Shown here in pieces: positions 8,312 through 17,488 of a DNA stretch of 64,000 bases. The notes under the pieces were generated by a model that saw only the letters and a list, made by a program, of their open reading frames with translations, was not told the origin of the DNA and ran no database searches. A program made the position numbers and the translations under genes. Each line of letters opens with the position of its first letter. The stretch's first letter is position 1. This DNA is from Telmatobacter sp. DSM 110680 (GTDB lineage: Bacteria > Acidobacteriota > Terriglobia > Terriglobales > Acidobacteriaceae): contig NZ_CP121196.1 of the NCBI RefSeq assembly GCF_039994875.1, positions 2,790,001 to 2,854,000 on the forward strand, given 5' to 3'.

Positions 8312-10906
8312 ATGACGGAAGAAGTGCAAGGCCGGAGCGAAAGACGATCGAGGCTATGGATCGCCGCGCTCGCATTGACGATCCTTGTTTCCATCATCGT
8401 GATTCCGCCACTGGTCAGCATCAATCGCTACAAAACGCGAATCACACGGGCGATGTCGAATTCGCTAGGTCGGCCGGTGCGTATGTCCGCCGTAGAATTA
8501 CGCGTGCTGCCGCGGCCAGGGTTTGTCATCACCGACCTCACGGTGGAGGAGGATCCTTCCTACGGCGCCGAGCCAGTGCTGCATGCAACAACCGTCAAGG
8601 CGTCGATACGCCTCCTCTCGCTTTGGCGTGGTCGGCTTGAAATCAGCCGAATCAGTGTGGATGAGGCGAGCGTGAACCTGGTGCACACGTCCGCCGGACG
8701 GTGGAATATGGACACACTGTTTCGAACTGCGGCGCAGTCACAAACCGATGGATCGCATCAAGGGAGACCTGTTCCGCTTCCGTACCTTGAAGCGACCAAT
8801 TCGCGCATCAATATCAAGCAGGGATTTGAGAAGCTGCCCTATTCGCTGGTGGGCGCCGACCTTTCGTTCTGGGAAGAAGACCCGGGGGACTGGCGCGTAC
8901 GGATTAAGGGACAACCTGTGCGCACCGACGTGAGCCTTCAACAAGGCGACACGGGAATATTGCAATTGGAAGGGCGTATGCGGCGCGCGCCCGAACTTCG
9001 CATGATGCCGGTGCACGTTGAGTTGGAATGGCGCAATGCGCAGATGGGACAACTGAGCCGTTTGCTGATTGGATCGGATGCGGGATGGCGCGGAGATCTG
9101 ACGGCAGAGATAAAACTGGATGGCATTCCTGATTCGGCGGACGTCACGACGCGCTTGAGGGCCACTGGTGTGCACCGCGAAGAATTTGCTCCGGCAGCGC
9201 CGATGGACTTCGATGCAAATTGCGGATTTGCGTATCACTACTCGGCGCGCACGATTGAGAAACTAGTATGCGATTCTCCCCTCGGCGATGGGCGAATGCG
9301 CCTGGAAGGCAATCTGCCGGCGGGTGGTCAGCCGAAATTGGCGCTTGAGTTGAGCAAGATTCCAGCACAGGCAATTCTGGATGCGCTGCGGACCGTGCGG
9401 CAAGAACTGGGGGCAGGCCTCGAAGCGGATGGAACCCTGAGCGGGAAACTTAATTATGATCCGACAGCGTCGGCACCCGCGGCGCCGATCAAGGCGATTT
9501 CACGCGGAAAGAAAGCGGCCGCCAGTAAACAGGTGGCACCGATCTTGCCTAATCCCCTGACCGGAAACATCACGCTGGACGCGCTGAAGCTAAGCGGCGG
9601 AAGTCTGACACAGCCGATTCAGATTGCGAAGGTAGTGTTTGAACCAGCAGCCGGAATAAATGGACAGAGTGATGCACTGGGCGGTACGGCGACCCTGCCT
9701 GCCGGAGCACCCACTCCGCTGGTGTTCGCGGTGCGATTGACGCTAAGTGGATACCAAGTGACGGCGCGGGGAGCCGGAGCACCGCTGCGGCTTAGCCAGC
9801 TTGCTCACGCAGCGGGTTTGAAAGAAGCCGGAGCGCTCGATGCGATTGCCGGCGATCCGGTTTTGTTGAACCTGGTGATCGAAGGACCGTGGCTTCCGGC
9901 TCAGGATATTTCTCTCGCACAAGACGCGGCACCGAATGTTCCTCCCGCTGGAGCAGACGGCGCCGCGACAACTGCCGTGGTTCAGACAATTCCGGATCGA
10001 CTTACCGGCACGGTGAATCTGCGCAACGCGAACTGGAAGACCGACACACTGGCGACTGCGGTTGAAATCACACAGGCCACGCTGCACCTTGGGGGTGGAG
10101 CAGGTGTCTGGGATCCAGTGATGTTTGCTTATGGTACTCTGAAGGGTACGGCGCGGGTGGAATTCCCCCCGTGTAGCGCAACAGACTCTCTGTGCACGCC
10201 AACGGTGAATATTGACTTTGCCGATCTGGATGCTGCGGATTTGCAGAGCACTCTGCTGGGCGCAGAAAAGAAGGGTACGCTGCTTTCAACGGTGATTGCC
10301 CGACTGACGCCAACTTCGACTCACACTTGGCCGGCGTTCCAAGGAACAATCAAAGCGGATTCGTTGGTACTCGGGCAGGTGACGCTTCAGGATTTCAGGG
10401 CGGATGTGAAAGTCGCTTCGACTGGGGCGGAAATCACCAGTCTTGATGCAGGACTTCTGGGCGGAGTGATCCACCTGACCGGAAAGGTCGCTAACAGCGT
10501 CAAGCCTGCCTACTCACTCGAAGGAAATTTCGAGGGTATGAATGCGCCGGAATTTTGCGAACTGCTTGCACTGAAGTGCACCGGCACGAGCCTGGATGGT
10601 AAGGGCAGTGTGAATCTGGCCGGATATACCGGCAAGGAACTTTCAGACTCCGCCAAGGGAACCCTGCATTTCGACTGGAGGAGAGGAACGGTCAGCGGAC
10701 AACCTGCCCAGGGCGTCCCGGCGACGCTGGCTCGGTTCGAGCAATTCAGCGGTGACGCGGAAATCGCGAACGGTGTTGCGACGCTGAATGAAAACTTCGT
10801 TCAACAGGGTTCGCACAAGGGCACAGTGAATGCCGCAGTCACCTTCGGCGAGCCACCAACAGTGGCATTTGTGCAAGCGAAGAATGCGAATTCCAAAAAG
10901 AAGTAG
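8312..10906 (+). CDS. AsmA family envelope protein
   Basis: The 864-residue protein has a short cytoplasmic N-terminus, one membrane anchor at about residues 14-33, and a long periplasmic part that begins with the AsmA-like segment ITRAMSNSLGRPVRMSAVEL. Repeated beta-rich stretches typical of AsmA/TamB-like lipid-bridge proteins follow (for example FVITDLTVEEDP, LQDFRADVKV, GGVIHLTGKV). These proteins are thought to influence outer-membrane lipid and protein composition. A Lys-rich tail closes the protein. It lies 39 bp after the second signal peptidase and probably belongs to the same transcript. The family call rests on N-terminal similarity and overall architecture. Confidence 0.85.
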   Translation: MTEEVQGRSERRSRLWIAALALTILVSIIVIPPLVSINRYKTRITRAMSNSLGRPVRMSAVELRVLPRPGFVITDLTVEEDPSYGAEPVLHATTVKASIRLLSLWRGRLEISRISVDEASVNLVHTSAGRWNMDTLFRTAAQSQTDGSHQGRPVPLPYLEATNSRINIKQGFEKLPYSLVGADLSFWEEDPGDWRVRIKGQPVRTDVSLQQGDTGILQLEGRMRRAPELRMMPVHVELEWRNAQMGQLSRLLIGSDAGWRGDLTAEIKLDGIPDSADVTTRLRATGVHREEFAPAAPMDFDANCGFAYHYSARTIEKLVCDSPLGDGRMRLEGNLPAGGQPKLALELSKIPAQAILDALRTVRQELGAGLEADGTLSGKLNYDPTASAPAAPIKAISRGKKAAASKQVAPILPNPLTGNITLDALKLSGGSLTQPIQIAKVVFEPAAGINGQSDALGGTATLPAGAPTPLVFAVRLTLSGYQVTARGAGAPLRLSQLAHAAGLKEAGALDAIAGDPVLLNLVIEGPWLPAQDISLAQDAAPNVPPAGADGAATTAVVQTIPDRLTGTVNLRNANWKTDTLATAVEITQATLHLGGGAGVWDPVMFAYGTLKGTARVEFPPCSATDSLCTPTVNIDFADLDAADLQSTLLGAEKKGTLLSTVIARLTPTSTHTWPAFQGTIKADSLVLGQVTLQDFRADVKVASTGAEITSLDAGLLGGVIHLTGKVANSVKPAYSLEGNFEGMNAPEFCELLALKCTGTSLDGKGSVNLAGYTGKELSDSAKGTLHFDWRRGTVSGQPAQGVPATLARFEQFSGDAEIANGVATLNENFVQQGSHKGTVNAAVTFGEPPTVAFVQAKNANSKKK

Positions 10907-10932
10907 CCATACCGCCTCGGTACAATCGAAGA

Positions 10933-11622
10933 ATGGCAAGGCATATCGCTGCTTCCCCGGTAGAGATTCGCTGCAAAGGTGTGCTGTTCGACATGGACGG
11001 CATTCTCATCTCTTCAATAGGTTCCGTGGAGCGGAGCTGGTCCAAGTGGGCCGAAATGCGCGGAGTCGATCCGGAATATGCGTGCAAAACAGCGCATGGT
11101 CGTCGCGCGATTGAAACGGCGGCTCTGCTGCGGCCTGATCTCGATAGCGAAGCCGAACTGAAGCTCATTGAAGACATCGAACTAGCCGACGGCGAGGGAT
11201 TGGCCGTGCTTCCGGGCGTACTCACGATGCTGGAGGCCCTTCCTTCAAATCGCTGGACGGTGGTGACAAGCGCGACCGAAAGACTCGCGCGGATGCGCCT
11301 GTCGCAGGCCGGAATTCCGGTGCCCCCAGGGTTGATCACCGCGAACGATGTGACGCAGGGCAAGCCCGATCCTGCTCCATATTTAGCTGGCGCCGCTTTG
11401 CTGGGATTGCCGCCGGAGGAGTGCGTAGTGTTTGAAGACGCCGAATCCGGTACGCTGGCAGGTCGTGCTGCAGGATGCACGGTCATCGCAACCACGTTTT
11501 CGCACGAGGCGGAGTCGTTAAGCGCGGCGCATTATCTGATTGAGGATGTCACTGGCGTTCAAGTGCGGAAGCTGGATGGCGAGCAGGGAATCGTGCTGAC
11601 GTTTACCCCGCTCGCGGAGTAG
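10933..11622 (+). CDS. HAD-superfamily sugar-phosphate phosphatase
   Basis: All four HAD motifs are visible: the DxD nucleophile motif FDMDGIL at residues 19-25, motif II TSATERLARMRL, motif III Lys in GKPDPAPYL, and motif IV VFEDAESG. A helical cap lies between motifs I and II, the subfamily I layout seen in phosphoglycolate, glycerol-phosphate and 2-deoxyglucose-6-phosphate phosphatases. The substrate cannot be chosen from sequence alone. It starts 26 bp after the AsmA-like gene and ends 2 bp from the convergent carbonic-anhydrase-like gene. Confidence 0.9.
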   Translation: MARHIAASPVEIRCKGVLFDMDGILISSIGSVERSWSKWAEMRGVDPEYACKTAHGRRAIETAALLRPDLDSEAELKLIEDIELADGEGLAVLPGVLTMLEALPSNRWTVVTSATERLARMRLSQAGIPVPPGLITANDVTQGKPDPAPYLAGAALLGLPPEECVVFEDAESGTLAGRAAGCTVIATTFSHEAESLSAAHYLIEDVTGVQVRKLDGEQGIVLTFTPLAE

Positions 11623-11624
11623 TG

Positions 11625-12374
11625 CTACTCGTTGGCCTCGATACGACGGCCATGCGGGTCTTGCAGTGGGCGCGAATTCAGGCGGAACAGAATTTCGAAG
11701 TAGCGCAGTTGGTCGAGACTCAGGGTTAGATCATTTTCAAAGACGAACCAACGCACTCCTTCCGTACATGGGGGAGTAGGAAGAGAACCCATGTACGTCC
11801 AATAACCGCGATCGGCGGGAAGAAAGCCGCCGGGGTTCACCATGTCTGCAACTTTTTCAGTTGCGCCGGCCTTCTTGGGAAGATGCGGCCACAACATCGC
11901 AAGCACAGCATTGGGATAGCCGCGATCCATTGCCATGCGCTCCTCAATGATGGCCATCTTGCCATCGGCGCTCTTGTGCAGCAATTCAACATTCATGTCG
12001 GCCAATTTGCCGTTTACCGCGGTTTCTCCGGGGTGATGAAACTCGAATTGCTGCAGGTCATAGCGGATTCCGCCGGCCATGATGTAACTGCCCGGCACCA
12101 CGTGAACGACAATTGTGTTGCCGGTATTTTCAAGCGTGACAGCACCGGCGATGTAGTGAAATTCAATGGGCTGAAGACCTTTGTTGAGATGTGCGCCGCG
12201 AATATTGATGGGCGACTGTTCGTGACCTTTGGAGCAAGCCTCGTAAGCTGGATCGAGCCTCCCCCAGCCAAGCGGCCCGGTCTTTCCGAAGTAATCCCAA
12301 TGCGCCCCGGATTGCGCGCCCGACACGGACGCAGTGAGTCCCAAAACCAGGGCAGCCAAAGCATAAAGGCGCAT
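11625..12374 (-). CDS. Alpha-carbonic-anhydrase homologue, probably acatalytic
   Basis: The 249-residue exported protein has a signal peptide (residues 1-20) and the alpha-CA fold landmarks HWDYFG, SPINI, NGK and TPPCTEGVRW. Compared with typical bacterial alpha-CAs, key positions have changed. The zinc-binding HFH pair is EFH (Glu111, His113), the third zinc His is Glu130 in VELLH, the proton-shuttle His is Asn86 (TGNT instead of NGHT), and the active-site Thr before Thr-Pro-Pro is Pro199. Two of the three zinc ligands are therefore lost, so CO2 hydration is unlikely. A binding or structural role, as proposed for carbonic-anhydrase-related proteins, is more plausible. It is convergent with the HAD gene. 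Confidence 0.88.
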   Translation of the reverse strand: MRLYALAALVLGLTASVSGAQSGAHWDYFGKTGPLGWGRLDPAYEACSKGHEQSPINIRGAHLNKGLQPIEFHYIAGAVTLENTGNTIVVHVVPGSYIMAGGIRYDLQQFEFHHPGETAVNGKLADMNVELLHKSADGKMAIIEERMAMDRGYPNAVLAMLWPHLPKKAGATEKVADMVNPGGFLPADRGYWTYMGSLPTPPCTEGVRWFVFENDLTLSLDQLRYFEILFRLNSRPLQDPHGRRIEANE

Positions 12375-12478
12375 GTATTCTCCTTGATACCAAGACGTAA
12401 AACGCTACCGAAGGATTCTAAAGCACCGGGGATGGTGGGCGCCTGACGAGCGTCGAGTGCAAAATGCAAAGGCACGCG

Positions 12479-12507
12479 AAAAGGGACTCCGTGGCGGAGT
12501 CCCTTTT
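12479..12507 (-). terminator. Intrinsic terminator downstream of metK
   Basis: A perfect 13-bp stem (12479-12491 with 12495-12507) closes on a 3-nt loop and has A/T runs on both flanks. It lies just beyond the metK stop and could also stop leftward read-through into the carbonic-anhydrase-like gene. Confidence 0.85.
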
Positions 12508-12532
12508 TGTATTGCTGCAGAATTAAGCCGCG

Positions 12533-13702
12533 CTACTTCGCATTGGCAGGAGCTGCTACGCCAGCCTGTTCTGCGAGAGCTGCGGCCTTGTCGGTCGCTT
12601 CCCATGTGAACTCAGGCTCGGTGCGGCCGAAGTGGCCGTATGCCGCAGTCTGCTTATAGATGGGGCGACGCAGGTTGAGGCTCTCGATGATGCCCTTGGG
12701 CGTGAGTGAGAAGTTCTTGCGAACCAGTTCGGTCAGCTTGGCTTCCCCGACTTTGCCGGTGCCGAAGGTGTCGATGCGCACGCTGACGGGCTCGGCAATA
12801 CCGATGGCGTAGGCGAGCTGCACTTCTGCCTTGTCGGCGAGACTTGCGGCCACGATGTTCTTGGCGATGTAGCGCGCGACGTACGCGGCAGACCGGTCCA
12901 CCTTTGTCGGGTCCTTGCCCGAGAAGGCGCCACCGCCGTGACGGCCCGCGCCGCCGTAGGTGTCGACGATGATCTTGCGGCCGGTGAGGCCAGTGTCGCC
13001 CATCGGTCCGCCGATTACAAACCGACCAGTGGGATTGATGTGGTATTTCGTGTGCTCGTCGAGCCACTTGGCGGGAAGAACGGCCTGGATTACGTGCTTG
13101 AGGACGTCGGCGTGGAGCTCGTCATTTCCCACGTTCTCGGCATGCTGGCTGGAAATGACGACGGCGTCGATGCGAGATGGCTTGCCGTTCTCGTCGTACT
13201 CCACCGTGACCTGGCTCTTGCCGTCGGGGCGGAGGTAGGGCAGTTTGCCGTTCTTACGAACCTTGCTGAGCTGGTGGGTCAGCTTGTGGGCCAGCGAGAT
13301 TGCCGCCGGCATCAGCTCGGGGGTCTCGTTGACAGCATAGCCAAACATCATGCCCTGGTCGCCGGCCCCGCCAGTGTCAACGCCCTGTGCGATGTCGCCC
13401 GACTGCTTGTTGATGGACGAGATGACGGCGCAGGTGTTGGAGTCAAATCCGTAAAGGGCGTTGTCGTATCCGATAGAGGCGACGACGCCGCGAACGAGGC
13501 TCTGGAAGTCGACGTAGGCCTTAGTAGTGATCTCACCGGCAATGACGACGAGGCCCGTGGCTGTTAGCGTTTCCGCTGCAACACGGCTGTAGGGATCCTG
13601 TTCGAGACAGGCATCCAGGATGGCATCGGAGACCTGGTCGGCAATTTTGTCGGGATGACCTTCCGTGACCGATTCAGAGGTAAACAAAAAACGATCGCTC
13701 AA
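12533..13702 (-). CDS. metK: S-adenosylmethionine synthase
   Basis: MetK makes S-adenosylmethionine from methionine and ATP in the cytoplasm. All landmarks are present: [17 protein letters not shown] near the N-terminus, [12 protein letters not shown], and the Gly-rich [22 protein letters not shown]. An ATG at 13720 is in frame, but GGGGAGG lies downstream of that codon. The Shine-Dalgarno sequence therefore serves either the TTG at 13702, giving an N-terminus [12 protein letters not shown] as in relatives, or nothing. The TTG is preferred here. The gene is followed by a strong terminator and preceded by a hairpin-rich leader. Confidence 0.96.
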   Translation of the reverse strand: MSDRFLFTSESVTEGHPDKIADQVSDAILDACLEQDPYSRVAAETLTATGLVVIAGEITTKAYVDFQSLVRGVVASIGYDNALYGFDSNTCAVISSINKQSGDIAQGVDTGGAGDQGMMFGYAVNETPELMPAAISLAHKLTHQLSKVRKNGKLPYLRPDGKSQVTVEYDENGKPSRIDAVVISSQHAENVGNDELHADVLKHVIQAVLPAKWLDEHTKYHINPTGRFVIGGPMGDTGLTGRKIIVDTYGGAGRHGGGAFSGKDPTKVDRSAAYVARYIAKNIVAASLADKAEVQLAYAIGIAEPVSVRIDTFGTGKVGEAKLTELVRKNFSLTPKGIIESLNLRRPIYKQTAAYGHFGRTEPEFTWEATDKAAALAEQAGVAAPANAK

Positions 13703-13860
13703 CTTCGCATTCCTCCCCATTGAAGGGATTCAAGATGATTGCCTGCCGCACATGGCTAAGAAGCTCAATCGGGAGCCTGGGCGGTTGCGATTTTTGCAAC
13801 GGCAGCGGAGACAACGCGCTTGGGCAGACCAAGGCCATACCTGCGCATCTTTCTATGGTA
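13703..13860 (-). promoter_or_regulatory. Hairpin-rich leader of metK
   Basis: Read on the metK strand, the leader can form successive small hairpins: CCATA/TATGG (13835-13858), CTTGG/CCAAG (13819-13833), GTTGC/GCAAC (13784-13800) and TTGAA/TTCAA (13720-13733). The last ends just before the GGGGAGG ribosome-binding site. It contains no recognisable SAM-I, SAM-II or SAH aptamer core. A regulatory role in SAM homeostasis is inference. Confidence 0.35.
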
Positions 13861-14170
13861 ATTGGAGAAAGCCATCATGGGCAAAGCGGTCAGCGAATGG
13901 GGACCAGGGGGCGGTCAGCGGAGGATTGTGAGGGGTCAATGGGCAGGGCGAAAAAGGGGTTACGGAGTTCTGCGCTTAAGCGGACTTACCGGGCCTGCCA
14001 ACAAGGCATTTGTACTCAATCCTAAAGCAAGGTGGCGTTCAATTGATTCTCTCGAAAGATTGGACATCTCACCCCAGCCTGCTCGCATCTCCATCCACAT
14101 CTACTTGCGGGTACCCACCTCTCACAATCGCTCATGGGCCCTGCCAGAATTCGAATTTCGCGGCGGTTCT
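13861..14170. other. Intergenic region upstream of the FG-GAP gene
   Basis: About 310 bp lie between the metK leader and the signal-peptide start at 14171. The frame of the downstream gene stays open across it, but the encoded stretch is basic, lacks a signal peptide and looks like non-coding DNA. I see no convincing promoter, repeat or RNA gene here. Confidence 0.5.
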
Positions 14171-16501
14171 ATGCTCAATCGATCCACTGCCTGCCTGCTG
14201 TTGCCTCGCGTAAGACAGATCTTCATTCTCGCCTCTCTCACACCTGCGTTTGCCATGCCTTTGGCGCTCGCGCAGGGCAATCCTGTCAAATTTGTCGCCG
14301 CACCAACCGTGGCACGAGGCGGCCCCGGAAGCGGTGCCTACAAAGCATTCGCGGGTCGCTTCAGCCGTAACGGGCCTCTGGACGTGGTTTTCTCGGGCGT
14401 GACCGATAATTCGCCAAATTCGGTCAACTTCTCTGAGACAGCGATCAACCAGGGCAATGGCGTTTTTACGACGGTCGACAATCACGGGGGACGAGCCAAT
14501 GACGGCCTGACCGGGCCGGATTTCGGCGCTGATCTGAATGGCGATGGAATTACCGATGCTGTCACAAGCGTTTATAACCAAATTCAAATCCAGCTCGGGT
14601 CTGTAGACGGCACATTCGGCGATGCGAGTTTCATCACGCTTGACGGAGGTGCTAGTCCGAACTCGTATGCGGTGGGGGATTTCGACGGAAACGGCACCAT
14701 GGACATGGTGGTTCTGACTTCGAATGACACCATGGTGATTTTGTTTAACGATGGAGCAGCGAACTTCCATCCTGCCTTTACTTACCAATTGCCCGCCGGC
14801 GCTGGCGAGGGCGGAGTTCTCGTCGGTGACTTCAACGGCGACAAACTGGCTGATGTTGCATTGATCGGAAACGGAACGGTGACGCTTTATCTGGCGACCC
14901 ATGGGGGTGCATTGACCCGCGGCACGACATACACAATTGGGGGATCGCCGGTAGCTGTCGTCGACGTGAATCACGATGCCTTTGCGGACCTCGCTCTTCT
15001 CACGCCAACCGGCGTGCAGTACATGCTTGGCAGCGCAAGTGGTCAACTGACGGCGGGCAAGAAAATCACGGTCCCCGGCCTGACCGGCGAACTCGTATTT
15101 GCCGACTTCAATAACGACGGCCTACTCGATCTGGCTATAGCGGGCACGTCGCCGGGACCTTCGAGCCCCAGTTTCGTGAGTGTCTACCTGGGCACCAGTA
15201 CCGGCTCCTTTGGATCGCCCACCGTTTATGGCATAGGAAACTCTCCGGTCACGTTGATGGCGGGCGATTTCTACGGCTCGGGGAAGATCGATTTGATGAC
15301 ATTCGATTCGGGAGATGCGGGACTGTCGCTCTTGCAAAACATTGGAGGAGGTCACTTCAAGGGTGCCCCAGTGACGCATTCGATCAATGCAACGGGCATT
15401 GTTGCCGGAGATTTCAATCGCGATGGCAAGCAGGACGTTGCCGTGGTCAACACGCCGAACTGCAAGGCTCCATGCAAAGGGACGGTCACGGTGTTTCCGG
15501 GCACAAACTCGAATTACTTCAGCCCTGGAACGACCTATGCGATAGGCATGCACGGGGTAGCGATTGCAGCGGGGGACCTGAATCACGATGGCTATCTCGA
15601 TCTCGTGGTAGTCAATTCCTTCCCGGGTGATGCGGCTGATACAAGCGTGCTGTTGGGAAAAGCGGACGGAACATTCCAAGCGGCGCGCAACTACAATCTC
15701 GGCTCTCTCAGCAACGACGCTGTGCTCATCGACATAAACAAAGACGGGAAACTGGATCTGGTGACGGCAGGCGGTGTTGCATTGGGCAAGGGAGATGGCA
15801 CGTTTGCGGCGCGAAAGCCGTTCCCCGGATTTGGCTTTGACGGAACTCTGCATTTTGCGGTCGCAGATGTGAATGGTGATGGCAAGCTCGATGTAGTGCT
15901 GGTCGATTCCGGCAATTTCGGCGGTTGCGGCAGCGAGTTTCAGGTGCTGCTGGGCGACGGCAAGGGCGGCTTCACGACTGGACAGAATATCTCCAACGAA
16001 TTCGGCCAGCCCGTGACCTCAATGACACTGGCTCGTTTGCGCGCAGGCGGAGCGTACGACATCGTTTACTCGTATGTCGGCGGCTGCAATGCTCAGGTCG
16101 GGGGTGAAACTTTTTCAGGAGTGGCTGGCTACATTGGCGACGGGCATGGCACTGGCACGTTCACCAACGAATTCTCAGCATTGAGCGGAGAGGAGTTCAG
16201 CGATGTGATTCTGAATGGGCCAGTCGTCGTTGCGGATTTCAACGGCGACGGGAAGGTCGACATAGGCACGGGCACGATTGGACACTTTGCGGTCGCGCTT
16301 GGAAATGGGGATGAAACCTTCCAGCCACAGCAACTGTTCACGGCAGATATCGCTAATCAGGTCTACACCGTCCCGACCGGACAAATTTCGAGAGTTGTGC
16401 CTGGTGGCATCGTGGTTGCGGATTTCCTGAAGGATGGCAAGCCGGATGTGGTGTTGACGTCGGGATTGGGGGTTGCGCGCCTCTATAACGCCACGCCGTA
16501 G
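14171..16501 (+). CDS. Secreted FG-GAP/VCBS beta-propeller protein
   Basis: The 776-residue exported protein starts with a signal peptide (LLLPRVRQIFILASLTPAFA). Many repeats follow of the type VGDFNGDKLADV, VADVNGDGKLDVV and VVADFNGDGKVDIG. These FG-GAP/VCBS repeats have Asp/Asn-rich calcium-binding loops and fold into seven-bladed propellers of integrin-alpha type. They occur in cell-surface and adhesion proteins. The frame is open back to 13862, but the signal peptide at 14171 marks the real start. There is no enzyme domain. It is paralogous to the split protein at 33145-37535. An intrinsic terminator follows. Confidence 0.88.
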   Translation: MLNRSTACLLLPRVRQIFILASLTPAFAMPLALAQGNPVKFVAAPTVARGGPGSGAYKAFAGRFSRNGPLDVVFSGVTDNSPNSVNFSETAINQGNGVFTTVDNHGGRANDGLTGPDFGADLNGDGITDAVTSVYNQIQIQLGSVDGTFGDASFITLDGGASPNSYAVGDFDGNGTMDMVVLTSNDTMVILFNDGAANFHPAFTYQLPAGAGEGGVLVGDFNGDKLADVALIGNGTVTLYLATHGGALTRGTTYTIGGSPVAVVDVNHDAFADLALLTPTGVQYMLGSASGQLTAGKKITVPGLTGELVFADFNNDGLLDLAIAGTSPGPSSPSFVSVYLGTSTGSFGSPTVYGIGNSPVTLMAGDFYGSGKIDLMTFDSGDAGLSLLQNIGGGHFKGAPVTHSINATGIVAGDFNRDGKQDVAVVNTPNCKAPCKGTVTVFPGTNSNYFSPGTTYAIGMHGVAIAAGDLNHDGYLDLVVVNSFPGDAADTSVLLGKADGTFQAARNYNLGSLSNDAVLIDINKDGKLDLVTAGGVALGKGDGTFAARKPFPGFGFDGTLHFAVADVNGDGKLDVVLVDSGNFGGCGSEFQVLLGDGKGGFTTGQNISNEFGQPVTSMTLARLRAGGAYDIVYSYVGGCNAQVGGETFSGVAGYIGDGHGTGTFTNEFSALSGEEFSDVILNGPVVVADFNGDGKVDIGTGTIGHFAVALGNGDETFQPQQLFTADIANQVYTVPTGQISRVVPGGIVVADFLKDGKPDVVLTSGLGVARLYNATP

Positions 16502-16553
16502 CCGATCTTTCTCGCGAATGAGCGATCTCGAGTGCAGGCCGATCGGGAGAGAT

Positions 16554-16582
16554 AAGCCCCCTTCAACGGGGGTTTGTCTTTT
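16554..16582 (+). terminator. Intrinsic terminator of the FG-GAP gene
   Basis: AAGCCCCC pairs with GGGGGTTT around a 5-6 nt loop and is followed by GTCTTTT. It lies about 55 bp after the FG-GAP stop codon. Confidence 0.75.
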
Positions 16583-16703
16583 GCATCAGTTTCGTCTCAT
16601 CTCACTGGATTCGATCCGCCATCGCGTCACGAAAACGCGCGTTCAGAAAGGCGCGGCGTGTTGAGCTGCGGGGACGGAATGAGTTGATTAGGAGAAGGAG
16701 GAC

Positions 16704-17240
16704 CTAAAAGTGTCGCATCCAGGAGGCTACGTGTGAGACAACCGCGTTGGCCTTCTGCGGGACGGGGATGATCGAAGTCCACCAGCCCGCACGTTCGCCA
16801 AAATAGCGGACGGTGATAAAGCCGAGCACCGTGACCAAAGCCACCAGGGCGGCTGCGCCAAGCCAGCGCAAACGCTGCTCCATGGATTCGCGGCGCTCCA
16901 TGCGCTCCTTGCCGACATTAGAGGCGAAAGTCGCCCACCCATCCGCGGCAGGCTCAACAGGAGTGCCTTTTTCGCAGGTAGCTTTAAGGAAGCGGTCCGT
17001 CCAGTCGTGCGGGTCAAGCCCGATCGCCCCGACATAACCTCGGACGATGCCTTTACTGAGGATGCCGCCGGGCAGTTGCTGGAAGCGATCCTGTTCCAGC
17101 GCTACCAGGTGGCGCTGGCTGATCTTGGTCACGGCAGTGATCTGCTCCAACGCGATACCGCGTGAAATCCGCTGCGTCCGAAGCTCTTCCCCAAAAGTAC
17201 TCATTTGGTAACCAGTTTCGACATCATAGCCCTGTGCCAT
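16704..17240 (-). CDS. RodZ-like HTH membrane protein
   Basis: The 178-residue protein has an N-terminal Cro/C1-type helix-turn-helix domain of the RodZ class (FGEELRTQRISRGIALEQITAVTKISQRHLVALEQ, read across two segments). A hydrophilic linker and a single membrane segment (LGAAALVALVTVLGFITV) follow, with a short extracytoplasmic tail. RodZ links MreB filaments to the cell-wall elongation machinery. This copy is shorter than E. coli RodZ and lacks its large periplasmic domain, so a RodZ-like or membrane-bound regulator label is safest. A second ATG at 17204 (MSTFGEELRTQR) is the likelier start by comparison with relatives; neither start has a good ribosome-binding site. Confidence 0.8.
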   Translation of the reverse strand: MAQGYDVETGYQMSTFGEELRTQRISRGIALEQITAVTKISQRHLVALEQDRFQQLPGGILSKGIVRGYVGAIGLDPHDWTDRFLKATCEKGTPVEPAADGWATFASNVGKERMERRESMEQRLRWLGAAALVALVTVLGFITVRYFGERAGWWTSIIPVPQKANAVVSHVASWMRHF

Positions 17241-17488
17241 ATCACAGGCAAGTTACTTATGGCATTGCACGTTTGGAATAACTGTATCACCCTTTCTTAT
17301 CACCGAGCTAGAGGGCTATAAAGTGTTTTCCGTCACCGGTTGTTGTGCAAAATGCTGCAAAAGCTTCACATGTTCGCGGAGGGGATATTTCTATGGGTGG
17401 AGTCCAGATGAGCACCAGCAACGGACTGATAACCTTATGAGGAAGCCGCCAAGTCCTTTCGCGCCGCTTTCGGAGCCTGACTGAACCG

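Noticed and set aside
12938..13567. 209-codon open frame opposite metK
   Set aside because: Antisense to metK; Val/Asp/Gly-rich without start signal.
13703..13860. SAM or SAH riboswitch before metK
   Set aside because: CCAGGCTC on the coding strand resembles a part of the SAH riboswitch, but the other core segments and their order are missing.
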